The notes beneath the pieces were generated by a model. The model was not told the origin of the DNA. It did not search any database and saw nothing but the letters and a program-made list of their open reading frames with translations. A stretch of 64,000 bases of DNA, from assembly GCA_020081605.1 (NCBI GenBank), contig JAHREC010000009.1, positions 1,302,001 through 1,366,000 of the forward strand, given 5' to 3'. Position numbers and translations under genes: made by a program. The stretch comes from Albifimbria verrucaria (taxonomy: Eukaryota; Ascomycota; Sordariomycetes; Hypocreales; Stachybotryaceae). This document shows positions 24,747 through 35,709 of this stretch, one piece after another (positions within the stretch are counted from its first letter, which is position 1; every line of letters begins with the position of its first letter).

Positions 24747-26033
24747 TCAAACATTGGCCAGCTTCTCTTGGGTGACCTCCTTTACGAGTTCCGCGGCGGC
24801 GGCAGCCTCTTTGGCCTCCTCACGCTCCTGGTTCCACTCCAACACGATCCTTCGCAGCTCGAAGATGACCTCGACGGCAATGAGCAGGATGATGATAAGC
24901 TCAAGGCGGGTGCCGTGCTGCTCGCTCGACATCTCGCGCAGAACAGTCGCAATCTCCTGCGCATAGTCCATCTTCTGGTTCAGAGCGCGGATGCGCACGT
25001 TGACATCGAGCGCGCGGCCGACCTGGTCGTAGTAGCCCTCGAGACCGAGCTCCGAGCGGCTGTCCCAGAATATGTCGGGCAGCGAGTCGGTCAGCTCCGA
25101 GTAGTGGTTGAGGCGGGCGCGCAGGCTCAGCAGCTCGCCCGTCTTTCGGAGGATGAAGCGCCGGCCGAGAGGCACGCCGGAGCCGCGCGAGAGCAGGGCC
25201 GGGATGTTCCTCGTGCTTTCAAAGTAGGATGTCAGGGCGCTTTCGAGGACGGCTAGCTTGGTGCTGCGCGCTAGTCCAGAAGAGAAGGCGATTTTGGCCA
25301 TTGTGGTATCTAGGGTGTCGCCGTCTTTGTGCTCCCGGCGGGTTCCTAATAATATCACGTCGCCCTTCAAGGAGCTGGCTTCCTTGGACGTGTCCATGGC
25401 GAACTCAAGGTCCTCGACCTCTCGCAAATGCTCGGGATGAGGGTCCTCGGCGGCCCGTAGGATTTGTTTCGTGACGACGTCTGGCGGGAGGGACCACGTC
25501 ACGACGGTGCCCGAGGGAAAGACGAATATATCGCCGCCATTGACGCCCCTAGCGTGGAGGACTTCGTTGGCGTCAAAGCCTGTATTGTCTGGGTCGATCG
25601 CAAAGCCATGGGAGGAGAGAATATCCAGAACCATGGGCATATTAAAGGCCTCTGCAATGCACGTAGCGCTGACAATGGTGGATGAATCCGACTCGTTCGC
25701 TACCATCGGAGACTTGCCATCGGAAGTCAGCTTCGGCTGCTGGGCAATAATGGCGACTCGGCGCAGGGAGTTCTTGGCCGTCGGTGCACGAGTAGGCTTG
25801 CGCTTGGCGGTGGCCGGGATCGTGGAGCGGGCGTCATGGCGGTTGGGCTCTGAGAGGTTCCTCGACTCCTCACCAGACTGTGAGAGAAAGGGATTTGAGG
25901 TGAAGAAGTGCCGGCGGCGGGGAGGCTGGCGGAGGAGGTAATGTGGAAGGATCGCGAGGACCTCCGGGGTGACGGAGCAGTGGTGGATTTGGCGGACGGC
26001 GGTGCGGGCGAGGGACCTGGGAGGGAGCTTCAT
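24747..26033 (-). CDS. Mitochondrial RMND1/Rmd1-family (DUF155) protein
   Basis: Member of the DUF155 family that includes human RMND1 and yeast Mrx10, inner-membrane proteins needed for mitochondrial translation (family knowledge). One uninterrupted exon of 428 aa from the ATG at 26033. An in-frame ATG ten codons upstream (26063) is possible, but the chosen start gives a better basic presequence (MKLPPRSLARTAVRQIHHCS). The conserved core runs from about residue 130 to 400: IAEAFNMPMVLDIL, GGDIFVFPSGTVVTWSL, EDLEFAMDTS, GDVILLG, KIAFSSGLARSTKLAVLE, RRFILRKTGELLSLRARLN and DIFWDSRSELGLEGYYDQV. It ends with ALNQKMDYAQEIATVLREM and a hydrophobic segment LELIIILLIAVEVIFELRRI (membrane anchor). 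No frame break occurs, unlike its neighbours. It is divergent from SEC14, about 1 kb away. Confidence 0.92.
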   Translation of the reverse strand: MKLPPRSLARTAVRQIHHCSVTPEVLAILPHYLLRQPPRRRHFFTSNPFLSQSGEESRNLSEPNRHDARSTIPATAKRKPTRAPTAKNSLRRVAIIAQQPKLTSDGKSPMVANESDSSTIVSATCIAEAFNMPMVLDILSSHGFAIDPDNTGFDANEVLHARGVNGGDIFVFPSGTVVTWSLPPDVVTKQILRAAEDPHPEHLREVEDLEFAMDTSKEASSLKGDVILLGTRREHKDGDTLDTTMAKIAFSSGLARSTKLAVLESALTSYFESTRNIPALLSRGSGVPLGRRFILRKTGELLSLRARLNHYSELTDSLPDIFWDSRSELGLEGYYDQVGRALDVNVRIRALNQKMDYAQEIATVLREMSSEQHGTRLELIIILLIAVEVIFELRRIVLEWNQEREEAKEAAAAAELVKEVTQEKLANV

Positions 26034-27047
26034 GGTCACGAGCTGCCGGGCGCCATGCGGCACGGGGCCTGGCCCTTGTGGTGAGGGTGAGGGAGAGGGT
26101 AAGGGGAGATGGAGCGGGTGGATTGAGGTGGTGATGGCGGTGTCTGGTGGTACAGTAACTACCGTAGTCTATGCATCAAAATATCCAGGTGATAGATTGA
26201 CGTCGGATTGGAATTGTTTTCGTCTTATCAGCATGTGACTTGGACGTACGTATGTAGGTCGGTGGCGTGGTGGGGCCGTAGGACGTGCGTACAGCCAAGT
26301 ACTCCCGTTGTACGTGCACGCAAGACTTGGGGAGGGAGCAAGCGAGCCAGCCAGCCAGCCAGCCAGCCAGCTCGCTAGAGGCACCTAGGTAGGTGGTTAG
26401 GTACCGTTAGCTACTAACCTGTGGCAGGGAGCTACGGCAGCTACAGGCCAGCAGGTTTTTGGAGCTACGGTGCAGCCCGGTGGGTGTCGTAGGTCACCTT
26501 AGACTACCTTGGGTTACTACTGTACCTGAGACGGTTATACCTCAACCCACGTTGGCTGGTTCGTAAAAAAACCCCGAATAAATAAAACGAAATAAAAGCA
26601 TTTACCGTGATGCGTTGTCGAGACACCTGCGCTAGCTGGTTTGGGAAGGGTCATGGGCGGTGCAGAATGCTGATGGAGACGGACGGTTGAAGAGGCATGG
26701 GCATGACGAGGTCCCACCCGCGGTTGATTGTCCTGTGTCCTGGAAGGTTAGCTCGAGGGACAAGGGGAGGGAGGGGGGACACACAATTCCATCCCATCAC
26801 CGAGCATCTGGGGCCGAGACGGGCGGTCATTTTATTTTCTATCCTTATCCTATCCTGTCTCCGACCTGTCCTATCCTCCCTCTTTTCTTCATACCTAGAC
26901 AACCTACTACCTCTCTTCACCCCCATTTCAAACTTCTTCCTCGACCATCACCATCTTTTTCCTCTCTCTCCTCCTCTAATTTCTTTTTCTTCTGCTCGCC
27001 TCGTGCACCCTGCCTCCCTTGAACGTCATTCCCCCTACCCCACCACC
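26034..27047. promoter_or_regulatory. Divergent promoter region between the RMND1-family gene and SEC14
   Basis: About 1 kb between two start codons facing away from each other, so both promoters must lie here. It contains a (CCAG)6 repeat inside a short inverted repeat (26341-26376), TAGGTAGG-type words near 26390-26405, and a strongly pyrimidine-rich leader (about 26870-27045) directly before the SEC14 ATG. No specific factor site is claimed. Confidence 0.6.
26341..26376. repeat. (CCAG)6 repeat flanked by a 6-bp inverted repeat
   Basis: AGCGAG at 26341-26346, six CCAG units at 26347-26370, then CTCGCT at 26371-26376. The two flanks are perfect inverse complements, so the array could form the loop of a small hairpin. 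Confidence 0.85.
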
Positions 27048-28252
27048 ATGGATCTCGACCCCAAGTACGACAACTATGACTTCCCTCTCGAGTCCATCAA
27101 CGCCGCCCCGGGCTTCGCTGGCCACTTGACCGAGCAGCAGATTGCCCAGGTCCACCAGCTGCGCATGCTGCTCGAGGCCGAGGGCTTCACTGCCCGTCTC
27201 GACACCCTGACTTTGGTACCATTGCCACCGCTACCGCTGCATCTGCATGCTCAACAGAAGCTGACCTGCGTCCTCAACAGCTGCGTTTCCTCCGCGCCCG
27301 CAAGTTCGACGTCAACCTGTCCAAGCAGATGTAAGCAATTTTTCATTCCCGTGGGAGCCTGGAGCTCTGTACGATGGCCCGTCGGATCTCCTTGCAGCTA
27401 ACCCACCTTGCTCGCAGGTTCATCGACACCGAGGCCTGGCGAAAGAAGACCAACCTAGACGAACTCATCAAGAGCTGGGACTACCCCGAGAAGAAGGATG
27501 TCTCCAAGTACTACTCGCAATACTACCACAAGACCGACAAGGTTTGTTGCCCGACCCTGCCGTCCCCTCATACCGCTCATCTAACGCTTTTTTCCGCTCG
27601 CAGGATGGCCGTCCCGTATATATCGAACACCTCGGTGGCATCGATCTCACTGCCATGTACAAGATCACCACCCCGAGCGTATGCTGACCAACCTCGCCGT
27701 CGAGTATGAGCGTATGGCCGACGACTTCCTGCCCGCCTGCTCCCGCAAGTCTGGCCAGCTCATCGAGACCGCCTGCACCATCATGGACCTCAAGGGCGTC
27801 ACCCTGACCAAGGTGCCCCAGGTTTACTCCTACGTCCAACAGGCCTCCGCCATCTCCCAGAACTACTACCCTGAGCGTCTGGGCAAGCTCTACCTCATCA
27901 ACGCTCCCTGGGGCTTCTCCACCGTCTGGGCCGCCGTCAAGGGCTGGCTCGACCCCGTCACCGTCAAGAAGATCCACATCCTTGGCTCCGGATACCAGTC
28001 TGAGCTGCTCAAGCAGGTCCCCGCCGAGAACCTGCCCAAGCAGTTTGGCGGTCAGTGTGAATGTGAGGGCGGCTGCGAGAACAGCGATGCCGGCCCCTGG
28101 CACGAACCCCAGTGGGCCAACAAGGCCACCGACGCCACCATCGAGAACAAGGGTTCCGCCATTGAGACCCCTGGCCAGGCCGCCGGAGCCCCGCTGCTGC
28201 TGCCGAGCCTGCCACCGATGCGGCTACCCAGCCCGCCCCTGCCGCCGCGTAG
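27048..28252 (+). CDS. SEC14: Sec14 phosphatidylinositol/phosphatidylcholine transfer protein
   Basis: CRAL-TRIO lipid-transfer protein that keeps Golgi phosphoinositide and diacylglycerol levels suitable for secretion (family knowledge). Exons are 27048-27215, 27281-27330, 27418-27541 and 27604-28252; restored length is 330 aa. The N-terminal CRAL-TRIO-N helices include [20 protein letters not shown] and [17 protein letters not shown]. The lipid-binding domain contains [67 protein letters not shown] and [17 protein letters not shown]. The C-terminal tail is Ala/Pro-rich and ends PAPAAA. Two frame breaks at C runs 27671-27674 and 28189-28192 are repaired by one C each; the first restores [16 protein letters not shown]. 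The position before the first ATG is pyrimidine-rich. Confidence 0.96.
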
Positions 28253-28823
28253 ATCCAGATGCGTACGGGCGGTTGAGGTTCCTACCAGAGTCTTGCTTTT
28301 GTGTGGGCAGGTTGAACGAGCGTGAATTGGTGCTGTGCAGTGGAGTTACGGGCGGCGACAGGCAAAGCTGAAGATAAAGGGCGATTTGCAGAGGGAGGTT
28401 CTGGGATAGAAACGAGAGGAGACCTCTTGGGGGTGTGATTCTGAGGCATGCAGCTTCATTCGATTATCTGGATCTGTTTTCTTCTTCCTAAACTCTTCCA
28501 GAAACGCCTTACATGGCTTTTTGACCCTGTTTTTGGCACACCCTTATCAACCCATGGGACTCGATCCCCATCGGTACAGCAAAGTTGTTTCCGACTAAAA
28601 AGTCCTTAGATAGAACGCTTCATAATGGCAGTACTTTGTTCATGTCCCTGCAGGCTCTCGTCGCGAAGATATATATGTCCTTTCCCGTGACGGGTTTTGT
28701 AATGCCACAAAACGCCGTGAAAACCCGTCGATTAAATAAGTGTCCCAGAAATGCTAGCGAAAAAACAAACAAAACGCCTCATCCAGCGCCGGGTCGTAAA
28801 TGCGTAACGGTCCTTTCCTTGGG
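28253..28823. other. Intergenic between convergent SEC14 and MIS14
   Basis: Shared 3' flank of two convergent genes; no other feature seen. Confidence 0.6.
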
Positions 28824-29616
28824 TCATCGGCGCTCCGTAATGGCGTACTCGCCAGCGACCTTGGCGCGCTCCATCTTGGCCACCACGGCGGGCATGTCTC
28901 TCTTCAGCCTGCCCAGCCCCTCGAGCGTCTTCTTGAAGTCCTCCTCGACGGCGCTCTGCCTCTCCAGCGGGGCGATGTCGGGCCCCGCGGCGGCAGCGTC
29001 GTCGGCAGCGACACGCGCGACGCGCTCGTCGACGGCGTCGAGGTCGCGCTTCAGGCTCGCGGCCATGCGCCTCGGCCTGCTCGGCGGCGGCGCGGGCGGG
29101 CACGGAGCGCTTCAGGGCGGCGACTTCTTCGAGGAGCTTCTCCTCCTGCGTGGTGAGGTCGGCAACGCGGCGGCGCTTACGCGTGTCGAAGGGCTCGTAG
29201 GCGGGTTCTGGTTCGGCGGGCGCGGATGTGGAAGATGAGGCGAAGAATTGGTCGGCGGAGACGGGGAGGCCGTTGATGGAGAGGTTGGGGAGGCGAGGGC
29301 AAAGGTCTTGTTGATATACTAATAGAACGGGTAAGTTTCAATGTGTAAATTGGTGTTTACTCCGGAGTGATGCTGCCGTCTCCCAGCGAGGTAAGAAAAG
29401 GCCAGCATCGCCAGATATGCCAACGTACCTCATTAACGAGCGCCTCAATCTGATTCCTCAGCTCATCCTCGCCCTCATGCCCATCTACGTGAGGAAACGC
29501 CTCGTTAATGCGCGCGGTGGCGGCGTTGCGGACATTGGTGACCAGGTAGGTGAGGTCCTCGGGCTCTGCAGCTCGATGCGGCGCTGGACCTGGGAGACGA
29601 CGGAGTCGGCGTCCAT
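28824..29616 (-). CDS. NSL1: Kinetochore protein Mis14/Nsl1 (Mis12 complex subunit)
   Basis: Subunit of the Mis12/MIND complex, which links inner centromere chromatin to the Ndc80 complex (family knowledge). Exons are 29429-29616 and 28824-29318, with a 110 nt intron; restored length is about 228 aa. The diagnostic N-terminus has QRRIELQSPEDLTYLV, NVRNAATARINEAFP, ELRNQIEALVNE, and after the intron YINKTFALASPNLSINGLPV. The C-terminal half is coiled coil: KLLEEVAALKRSVP, AASLKRDLDAVDERVARV and EDFKKTLEGLGRLKRDMPAV, ending ITERR. Frame breaks: one base at 29561-29563, one at 29287-29290 and two near 29067-29070 (possibly a lost GC unit). Identification rests on my memory of the Mis14 family N-terminal pattern and is fairly strong. 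Confidence 0.85.
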
Positions 29617-31520
29617 GGGAGAGGGGGTAGCGCTGGAGAAGCTGGGGCGATTTTACGGTGATTTGGCCCTGCTATGGTCTCGGCTCGTCGATAATTGGCG
29701 TGGTACCAGGTAGAAGTATCGTCACCTTGGAGGGGTTGTTGCGTGTGGGATGTTGGGATTTGTTTACTTAACAGCTGTTTTCGGTATCAAGCGTGATAAG
29801 GAGGCCCCAGCACGAGCCGTGCTACCACGATAAGGTACGGAGGTACATGGTGTCCAACCGTCCCACCTCTTTACCTCGCTCTCACCTCTCCCTTCCCTGC
29901 CTCTCACCACGCAGGTACCTACAGTACGGTAGATCAAGGGCAGCCTTACTTTCTGGCCCGCCTTCAACCTCGCTCCGTCGATAACGCATTCTCACCGTAT
30001 ACACTAACGAAAAATAATCATAATGCCCAGTTCCGCAAACGGCAAGCTGCAGCGTCGTCACGCACACGCAAGGTCCCTTCGCTGTCATTTACAAGTACAC
30101 TTGGCGCTGTGGCTGCTTTTGTCACAGCACGGATATACCTATCACTTTTGCCCCCTCGTGGTTTCGCCCATGACCGCTAGAGTTGACGTCGATTCTCCCT
30201 ACGAGCGAACGCATGGTCGACATGCCCTCCCCCAAAACGTATATCAGGCCACACGCCAAAACCGCCCGTCATTCATGACCCGTAGATGTTCAGCTAACCT
30301 CCATACCCTCGAGTAGCCGCCCAAGCCACACGACAAGCCGCCCAGACCAGACGGACGGCCCAGCCTGTGGTCACCGCTAGCTGGCTCGCTGGTGCTGCTG
30401 GCGTCCTAACGCGGCCAGGTCAGGTGCGGCTTCGGCGTCCCGGGTTGGCTGGCTCCTCGTTCCCAACCCTTTTTTTGGCTCCAGATCCCTGTGGTTGATC
30501 CACTGTGGGGTAGCAGATGGCCGACCGCCAGCGAGCCCGTCCGCCGTCGTACGTGTAGCGGGGACGGTGGCCATCAGCAAGGGCACGCTGGGCCTCCAAG
30601 GGCCTTGTTTCACCCCTGGAGAATGTCGGATCTGCTTGCAGCTGTACTGTACTTGCTGTTCGACAGTCATTGGCACGATGCTGCTTCAGGCGGGAACGCG
30701 CCTGTCATATGATCATCATCCGCAGAAACACGAGATATCACTGTTTGTCTCGGCCACGCTTCCGCATCCCTGGAATGGTCAGTGACACTCTCCTGTCTAC
30801 GAGCAAGATGTAAGCACATAAGTCTTCGTGCCAGAGATTGCGTTATCAGGAACGGGTATGATTCTACCGTCTTTAGGGGCATTCCCTCGTGAAACGGGCT
30901 TAGTTTGATTTCCCATGTAGTTGACGCAAAACCTCGCAAACGTCAAAGCCCCTGATCACCATGACCCCTATGTGTGAGTTGAGAATAAGTAAATTCAATA
31001 TCAACACTGAACGCCGTAACCTTCGCCAAGTAGCCATGTTTGACCATCAGTCGTCATGACCACTAGAATAGCCTACATCCATGGAAAAATGAACCAACCG
31101 AGAGCCATACCAGCCACAAAGAGCAGCTCTGAACCCCGGCAGTGTGTCAGTCAAATGTGTTGCCAATCGCCTTGCCCAATTTACTCCATCAGTTGGTGGA
31201 ACCATTTGTCCTACCAAACCGGTGCCAACTCCTTCCAGAAAAGTGATAAGAAGCGCAGTCCTGTACGCCGTCCGAATACAGTATGTTAAAGTTCAAGGTC
31301 TCGTGAGAATATGGTGTCTATGCGAGCAGCCCAGTCCGGGGTATCTGGTAAGAACGGACGAGGATCCGACCATTGCAAGCGTTTACTGCGGCAGCAAGCT
31401 CTTCGACTCCTCGTCACTGAGAAGGATTTCGTGAACAGGGTCTCGTCGGTTCTCAAGCGGAACGTAATCGCAATCGACGTAGGAAGGAGAAAGATTTCTG
31501 TATACACAGTCAGCTACTTC
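29617..31520. other. Intergenic: no gene supported
   Basis: Upstream region of MIS14 on the left and downstream flank of the small unknown gene on the right. One AGGTACCT octamer at 29913-29920. Open frames of up to about 99 codons overlap on both strands and show nothing recognisable. Confidence 0.55.
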
Positions 31521-31967
31521 TTACATGAATGACTCGGGCAAGGGGCCATACCCGGATTCCAGGCGAAGCCCTGGCTGGAGGAGAGGTAGGAAATCTAGAG
31601 ATCATTTAGCACCTCGTGTTCATTGTTTGCATGATTGTAGGAGGGGCTCACCAGGCGAGGGGGCCATCAGGGTCACCAATGTTAATGACAGTGGATTCCT
31701 GCTTGGAAATGGCCGTGCCTTTAAAGCCGTGTTAGTCTAACGACAGCATGATGGGTCAGGAGTCTGTGTGAGAGAGAGTCGTACTCAAAGACTAGGTCGT
31801 CGGCCGTGCAGCCCGTGAGTTTCGGACGAGGCCGAGGGCGAGGACGACGGGGAGGACGACGGCGAGCTCGAGTACGAGCTTCCGGACGAGCTTCCAGCAC
31901 CCTTGGGCGACTGGTGGTAGGCCTCAGCCGACTTGGGCGCAGTCGGGATCGTGATGGACGAAGACAT
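31521..31967 (-). CDS. Small conserved-looking protein of unknown function
   Basis: I do not recognise this gene. Translation from the ATG at 31967 gives MSSSITIPTAPKSAEAYHQS followed by a Ser/Pro-rich stretch. One added base near 31830 continues as KLTGCTADDLVFE. A probable intron follows (donor near 31784, acceptor near 31740), then a clean stretch GFKGTAISKQESTVINIGD, then PDGPLAW, down to 31648. A GT donor directly after PLAW and an acceptor near 31567 could add a last exon reading GFAWNP and ending at the TAA at 31521-31523; otherwise a TGA ends the protein at 31648. The model needs several one-base additions, in line with the error pattern of this window. It is divergent from RPT3. Predicted size is about 90-110 aa, with no signal peptide or membrane segment. 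Confidence 0.45.
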
Positions 31968-33095
31968 GACTGCGGCGGGCGAGCGCAACGTAACGAACAT
32001 TCGAAAGAGTCACGACGCCAACGACGACGACGACGATACCGGAGTTCACGGCGGAGAGGGAGGTAGATAGGCGGTTATGATCAAGCAGTGACGAGGAAGG
32101 GAGTCAGAAGGAAGAGGATCGACAGCGCTGACGCAGAGAAGCCGCTGTGAGTAGGTAACGGAGACGGCCGGGATCAATGTAGGGAAGTGGTACTCGGTAG
32201 TAGCAGAAGCAGGTAAGGATCAGGAGTCAGAGGAGGAGTGGTCAGGTTGAAGATATGCACAGTACGGGACGTCAAGGCGAGGCAAGGCAAGGCAAGGCAA
32301 GGTTCAGAAGGTAAGTCGAGGTGAAGTAGAGGCACAGACAGAGAGAGAGTGAGCGAGTCTCGACCATGAGCGAAGGACGCCAGAGTTACCCACCTCCGCA
32401 TCATCCCGTGAGCGTGTGAATGGTAGGACTCTCGGTGACTGTACCTGGGGAGCATTAGCCGTGCACACTGCAGGCCCATCAGAAGGCTATCTGCGTCATG
32501 TATCAGAGACCCTCGGCCCACCACGCTCATGCTCCTGCGTGCAGGTACTAGCTGGTACTGTACTGGCGCCTGCCCGCCCGCGGTACTTGCAGCTGTCCCC
32601 CACCCAGAGGCTGGCTTTCACGCGGTACGTACCCGATCATCCCAGTCCCCACCAGCTGCTAGGCTTCACCGGCGTTTGGGCCAATCAGATCCCGCGGCTT
32701 GAGGCTGCCGCACTGGGTGCCTCCATGGGCCTCCTCGCTTCTCGCCCTCCCTTCCTAATGCATCTGAGCCAATCAGCACCACCCACCTATGCCCAACGCT
32801 TCAATGCAATGCTTGACGTCACGTGCTGGGCCACTGACTAAGCCTTCCCATCTCGGGCACGCCAGGGCGAGGTACCTCCAGCAGGTACCTTCTGGCTAGA
32901 GCTGCGTTGCGTCGACGACGCTCTGCTTGTGACCAGTCTCAAGCTACCGAAACACCAGAATCTTCCCTCATCCCTCCACCACACGACCTCCGACGCCCTC
33001 ATCTCTCGCCACGAAGACGGACCGGCGTTTGATCCTGCGCAGCTAACGACTCTATCTAACGAATTCACGATCTTCCGCCCCCGGCACCGAGCAAG
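31968..33095. promoter_or_regulatory. Divergent promoter region between small unknown gene and RPT3
   Basis: Two start codons face away from each other across 1.1 kb. The region holds an (ACG)5 tract at 32021-32035, four tandem GGCAA units at 32281-32300, and two AGGTACCT octamers 5 bp apart (32870-32877, 32883-32890), about 200 bp before the RPT3 ATG. I did not find the yeast proteasome element GGTGGCAAA. Confidence 0.6.
32281..32302. repeat. Tandem GGCAA repeat (4 units)
   Basis: Four perfect GGCAA units plus GG, within the divergent promoter region upstream of RPT3. Confidence 0.85.
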
Positions 33096-34525
33096 ATGGG
33101 TGACATTGCTGTGGAAAACCCGTCTAACCACGTTCCGCCTCACAAGAAGGCCGCGCCCTCCACCATCCCTAACATCGATCACTTCGAGGGCGTGTCAACG
33201 GAGGGTGGTGATGACTATGCGAATCTGAAGAAGCTCCAGAGGCAATTAGAGTGCGTTCTTGGAGCTTGCTTGAGATGGCCGACTGTAGCTGACTATGACG
33301 TCCAGATACATCCAACTGCAAGAGGAGTACATCAAGGATGAGCAGAGGTTGGTTTTGTTCCCAGATGCATAGCTGCTATCACACCAAGCTCACACGTTGT
33401 AGGAGCCTGAAGCGAGAGCTCGTGCGAGCTCAAGAAGAGATCAAACGCATCCAAAGCGTGCCTTTAGTCATTGGTCAGTTCATGGAAGCTATCGACCAGA
33501 AGTAAGAACCCGAACAGCATGGCCAGAAAACGAGCTCCCGGCTAACCTAGCTCTCCAGCACCGGCATCGTACAGTCAAGCACAGGCTCCAACTATGTCGT
33601 TCGCATACTCTCCACGCTTGACCGCGAGAAGCTCAAGCCCTCCTCCTCCGTCGCCCTCCACAGACACTCCAACGCCCTTGTCGACATCCTACCGCCCGAG
33701 GCCGACTCCTCCATCGCCATGCTTGGCGCTGACGAGAAGCCCGACGTGACATATGCCGATGTCGGTGGCCTGGACATGCAGAAGCAGGAGATTCGCGAGG
33801 CCGTCGAGCTGCCTCTGACCCATTTCGACCTCTACAAGCAGATCGGTATCGACCCTCCCCGTGGTGTGCTGCTCTACGGACCTCCCGGTACTGGCAAGAC
33901 CATGCTTGTCAAGGCCGTGGCCAACTCCACCACCGCCAGCTTCATCCGTGTCGTTGGTTCCGAGTTCGTCCAGAAGTACCTTGGTGAAGGTCCTCGAATG
34001 GTCCGTGACGTCTTCCGCATGGCCCGCGAGAACTCTCCTGCCATCATCTTCATTGATGAGATCGACGCCATCGCCACCAAGCGTTTCGATGCCCAGACTG
34101 GTGCCGATCGTGAGGTCCAGCGTATCTTGCTTGAGCTGCTGAACCAGATGGATGGTTTCGACCAGACCTCCAACGTCAAGGTCATCATGGCCACCAACCG
34201 TGCCGACACCCTCGACCCTGCCCTGCTGCGTCCCGGTCGTCTGGATCGTAAGATCGAGTTCCCCTCCTGCGCGACCGTCGTGAGCGTCGTCTCATCTTCA
34301 GCACCATCGCCGGCAAGATGAGCCTCGCCCCGAGGTCGATCTTGACAGCCTCATCGTCCGTAACGACCCCTGTCCGGCGCCGTCATCGCTGCCATCATGC
34401 AGGAGGCCGGCCTGCGTGCCGTCCGCAAGAACCGCTACAACATCATCCAGAGCGATCTCGAGGACGCTTACTCGAGCCAGGTCAAGGGCACCAGCGACGA
34501 CAACAAGTTCGACTTTTACAAATAA
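33096..34525 (+). CDS. RPT3: 26S proteasome regulatory ATPase subunit 6B (Rpt3)
   Basis: AAA+ ATPase of the 19S base ring that unfolds ubiquitinated substrates (family knowledge). Exons are 33096-33250, 33306-33347, 33403-33501 and 33559-34525; restored length is 421 aa. The N-terminal coiled coil ([20 protein letters not shown]) leads into the OB domain. Then come [20 protein letters not shown], Walker [36 protein letters not shown] (Walker B), [10 protein letters not shown], and the arginine-finger region [20 protein letters not shown]. The C-terminus DDNKFDFYK carries the HbYX-like tail FYK that opens the 20S gate. Three missing C residues, at 34266-34267, 34328-34331 and 34367-34370, restore [20 protein letters not shown] and the C-terminal domain. 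This essential gene is strong evidence that the breaks are assembly errors. Confidence 0.97.
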
Positions 34526-35709
34526 ACTGCTGCATTCTTGGAGTCACGAAGAGGGGGTCATGGAAACGGCGGTCCCGGGATACAGAATGCGAGGTAGCCG
34601 CCGTTCGGTACACCAAGCGTTGTGCGTATCCGTTGACGACAGGCAAGGGACATGAAATGGTTTGGAGGCTTCGTCTGTTCGCAACAGACTGGTCTCCATG
34701 TAATATGTACTATAACACATCTACGGGACGGGCACCGAATAAAAAGCGTCCATGTGTTTGCAACCACTTGACATCACATCGGTATGCCGTGAAGTTGTGC
34801 AATTACCATCCTGAAAGCTATTTTTTAACCTGTCACGCATCAAGCGGTCACCATCGCCCACATCATCTCAAACAGGTACCATTGCATGTGAAATCGAATC
34901 ATTACTTCTATGAACAATTGCCTGATCATTAACAAAGTGTCATGTATTCTAATTTTGCAAAAGCCGTGTGCAGTGTCTCATAACAGTGAATTCCCTTCAT
35001 TCGTCTACCTAGGCCCAGTATTCCTACACCCAAGTCACTAGATTGGATGCCCGGTCCTGACTTGTGGCCTGTTTTCCTTTGTCCCTTTTACCGTATGCCC
35101 GTTGCTTGCCCTCGGGATTTCGCGTGAAAAGTCCCAGTCTATAAGTGCGCTCGTATAGTCTTGCTCCATAAAAGGAGGCCGATGTCAGTCCAACATTTCG
35201 TGAAAGAAACCTGGAGATTCTTGTGACAACAGTTCAGTGAGTACAAATGCCACGATATGTCCGCTCGTGCTGCTGTTGCCACTGTGACGAAGAGTTGTCA
35301 AAAAGAAAAGAGGAAAAACAAAAAGGAATTAAACATTCCACCTGGAAAGTGCGAATAAGGGTATCAGCCGCAGCCCAAGGGGAGGGGCGGTTCAGACGCG
35401 TAAAAACAACGGTCATCAAATTTCGCTCGCATTATCATTACCCATTACGCCCCTTTCCAGAACTGGACAAGAAAACAAGTTTTGTTGAAACGCCTGTGCT
35501 ATGCTGGTGAAAGATTTGGGTGTCGGCGCTTCAGAGGTTAACATCTGAGTCGCGACGGGAGGTTGTATGGGGTTTGAAGGGCTGTGCAGCTGCACTCGTG
35601 TAACAAGCCCATGGTCAGGTCCAGTCCTAAGCCCTTATATCGGGTTTTGGCTCTGGAAGAACCATTAAAACGTATATAATGCCTAGTGCGGTTGGCGGGC
35701 ACTCCCTAC
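34526..35709. other. Intergenic between convergent RPT3 and LST7
   Basis: Shared 3' flanks; no further gene seen. Confidence 0.6.

Noticed and set aside
33096..34525. RPT3 as a pseudogene
   Set aside because: Three breaks all fit missing C bases, and the gene is normally essential and single-copy.
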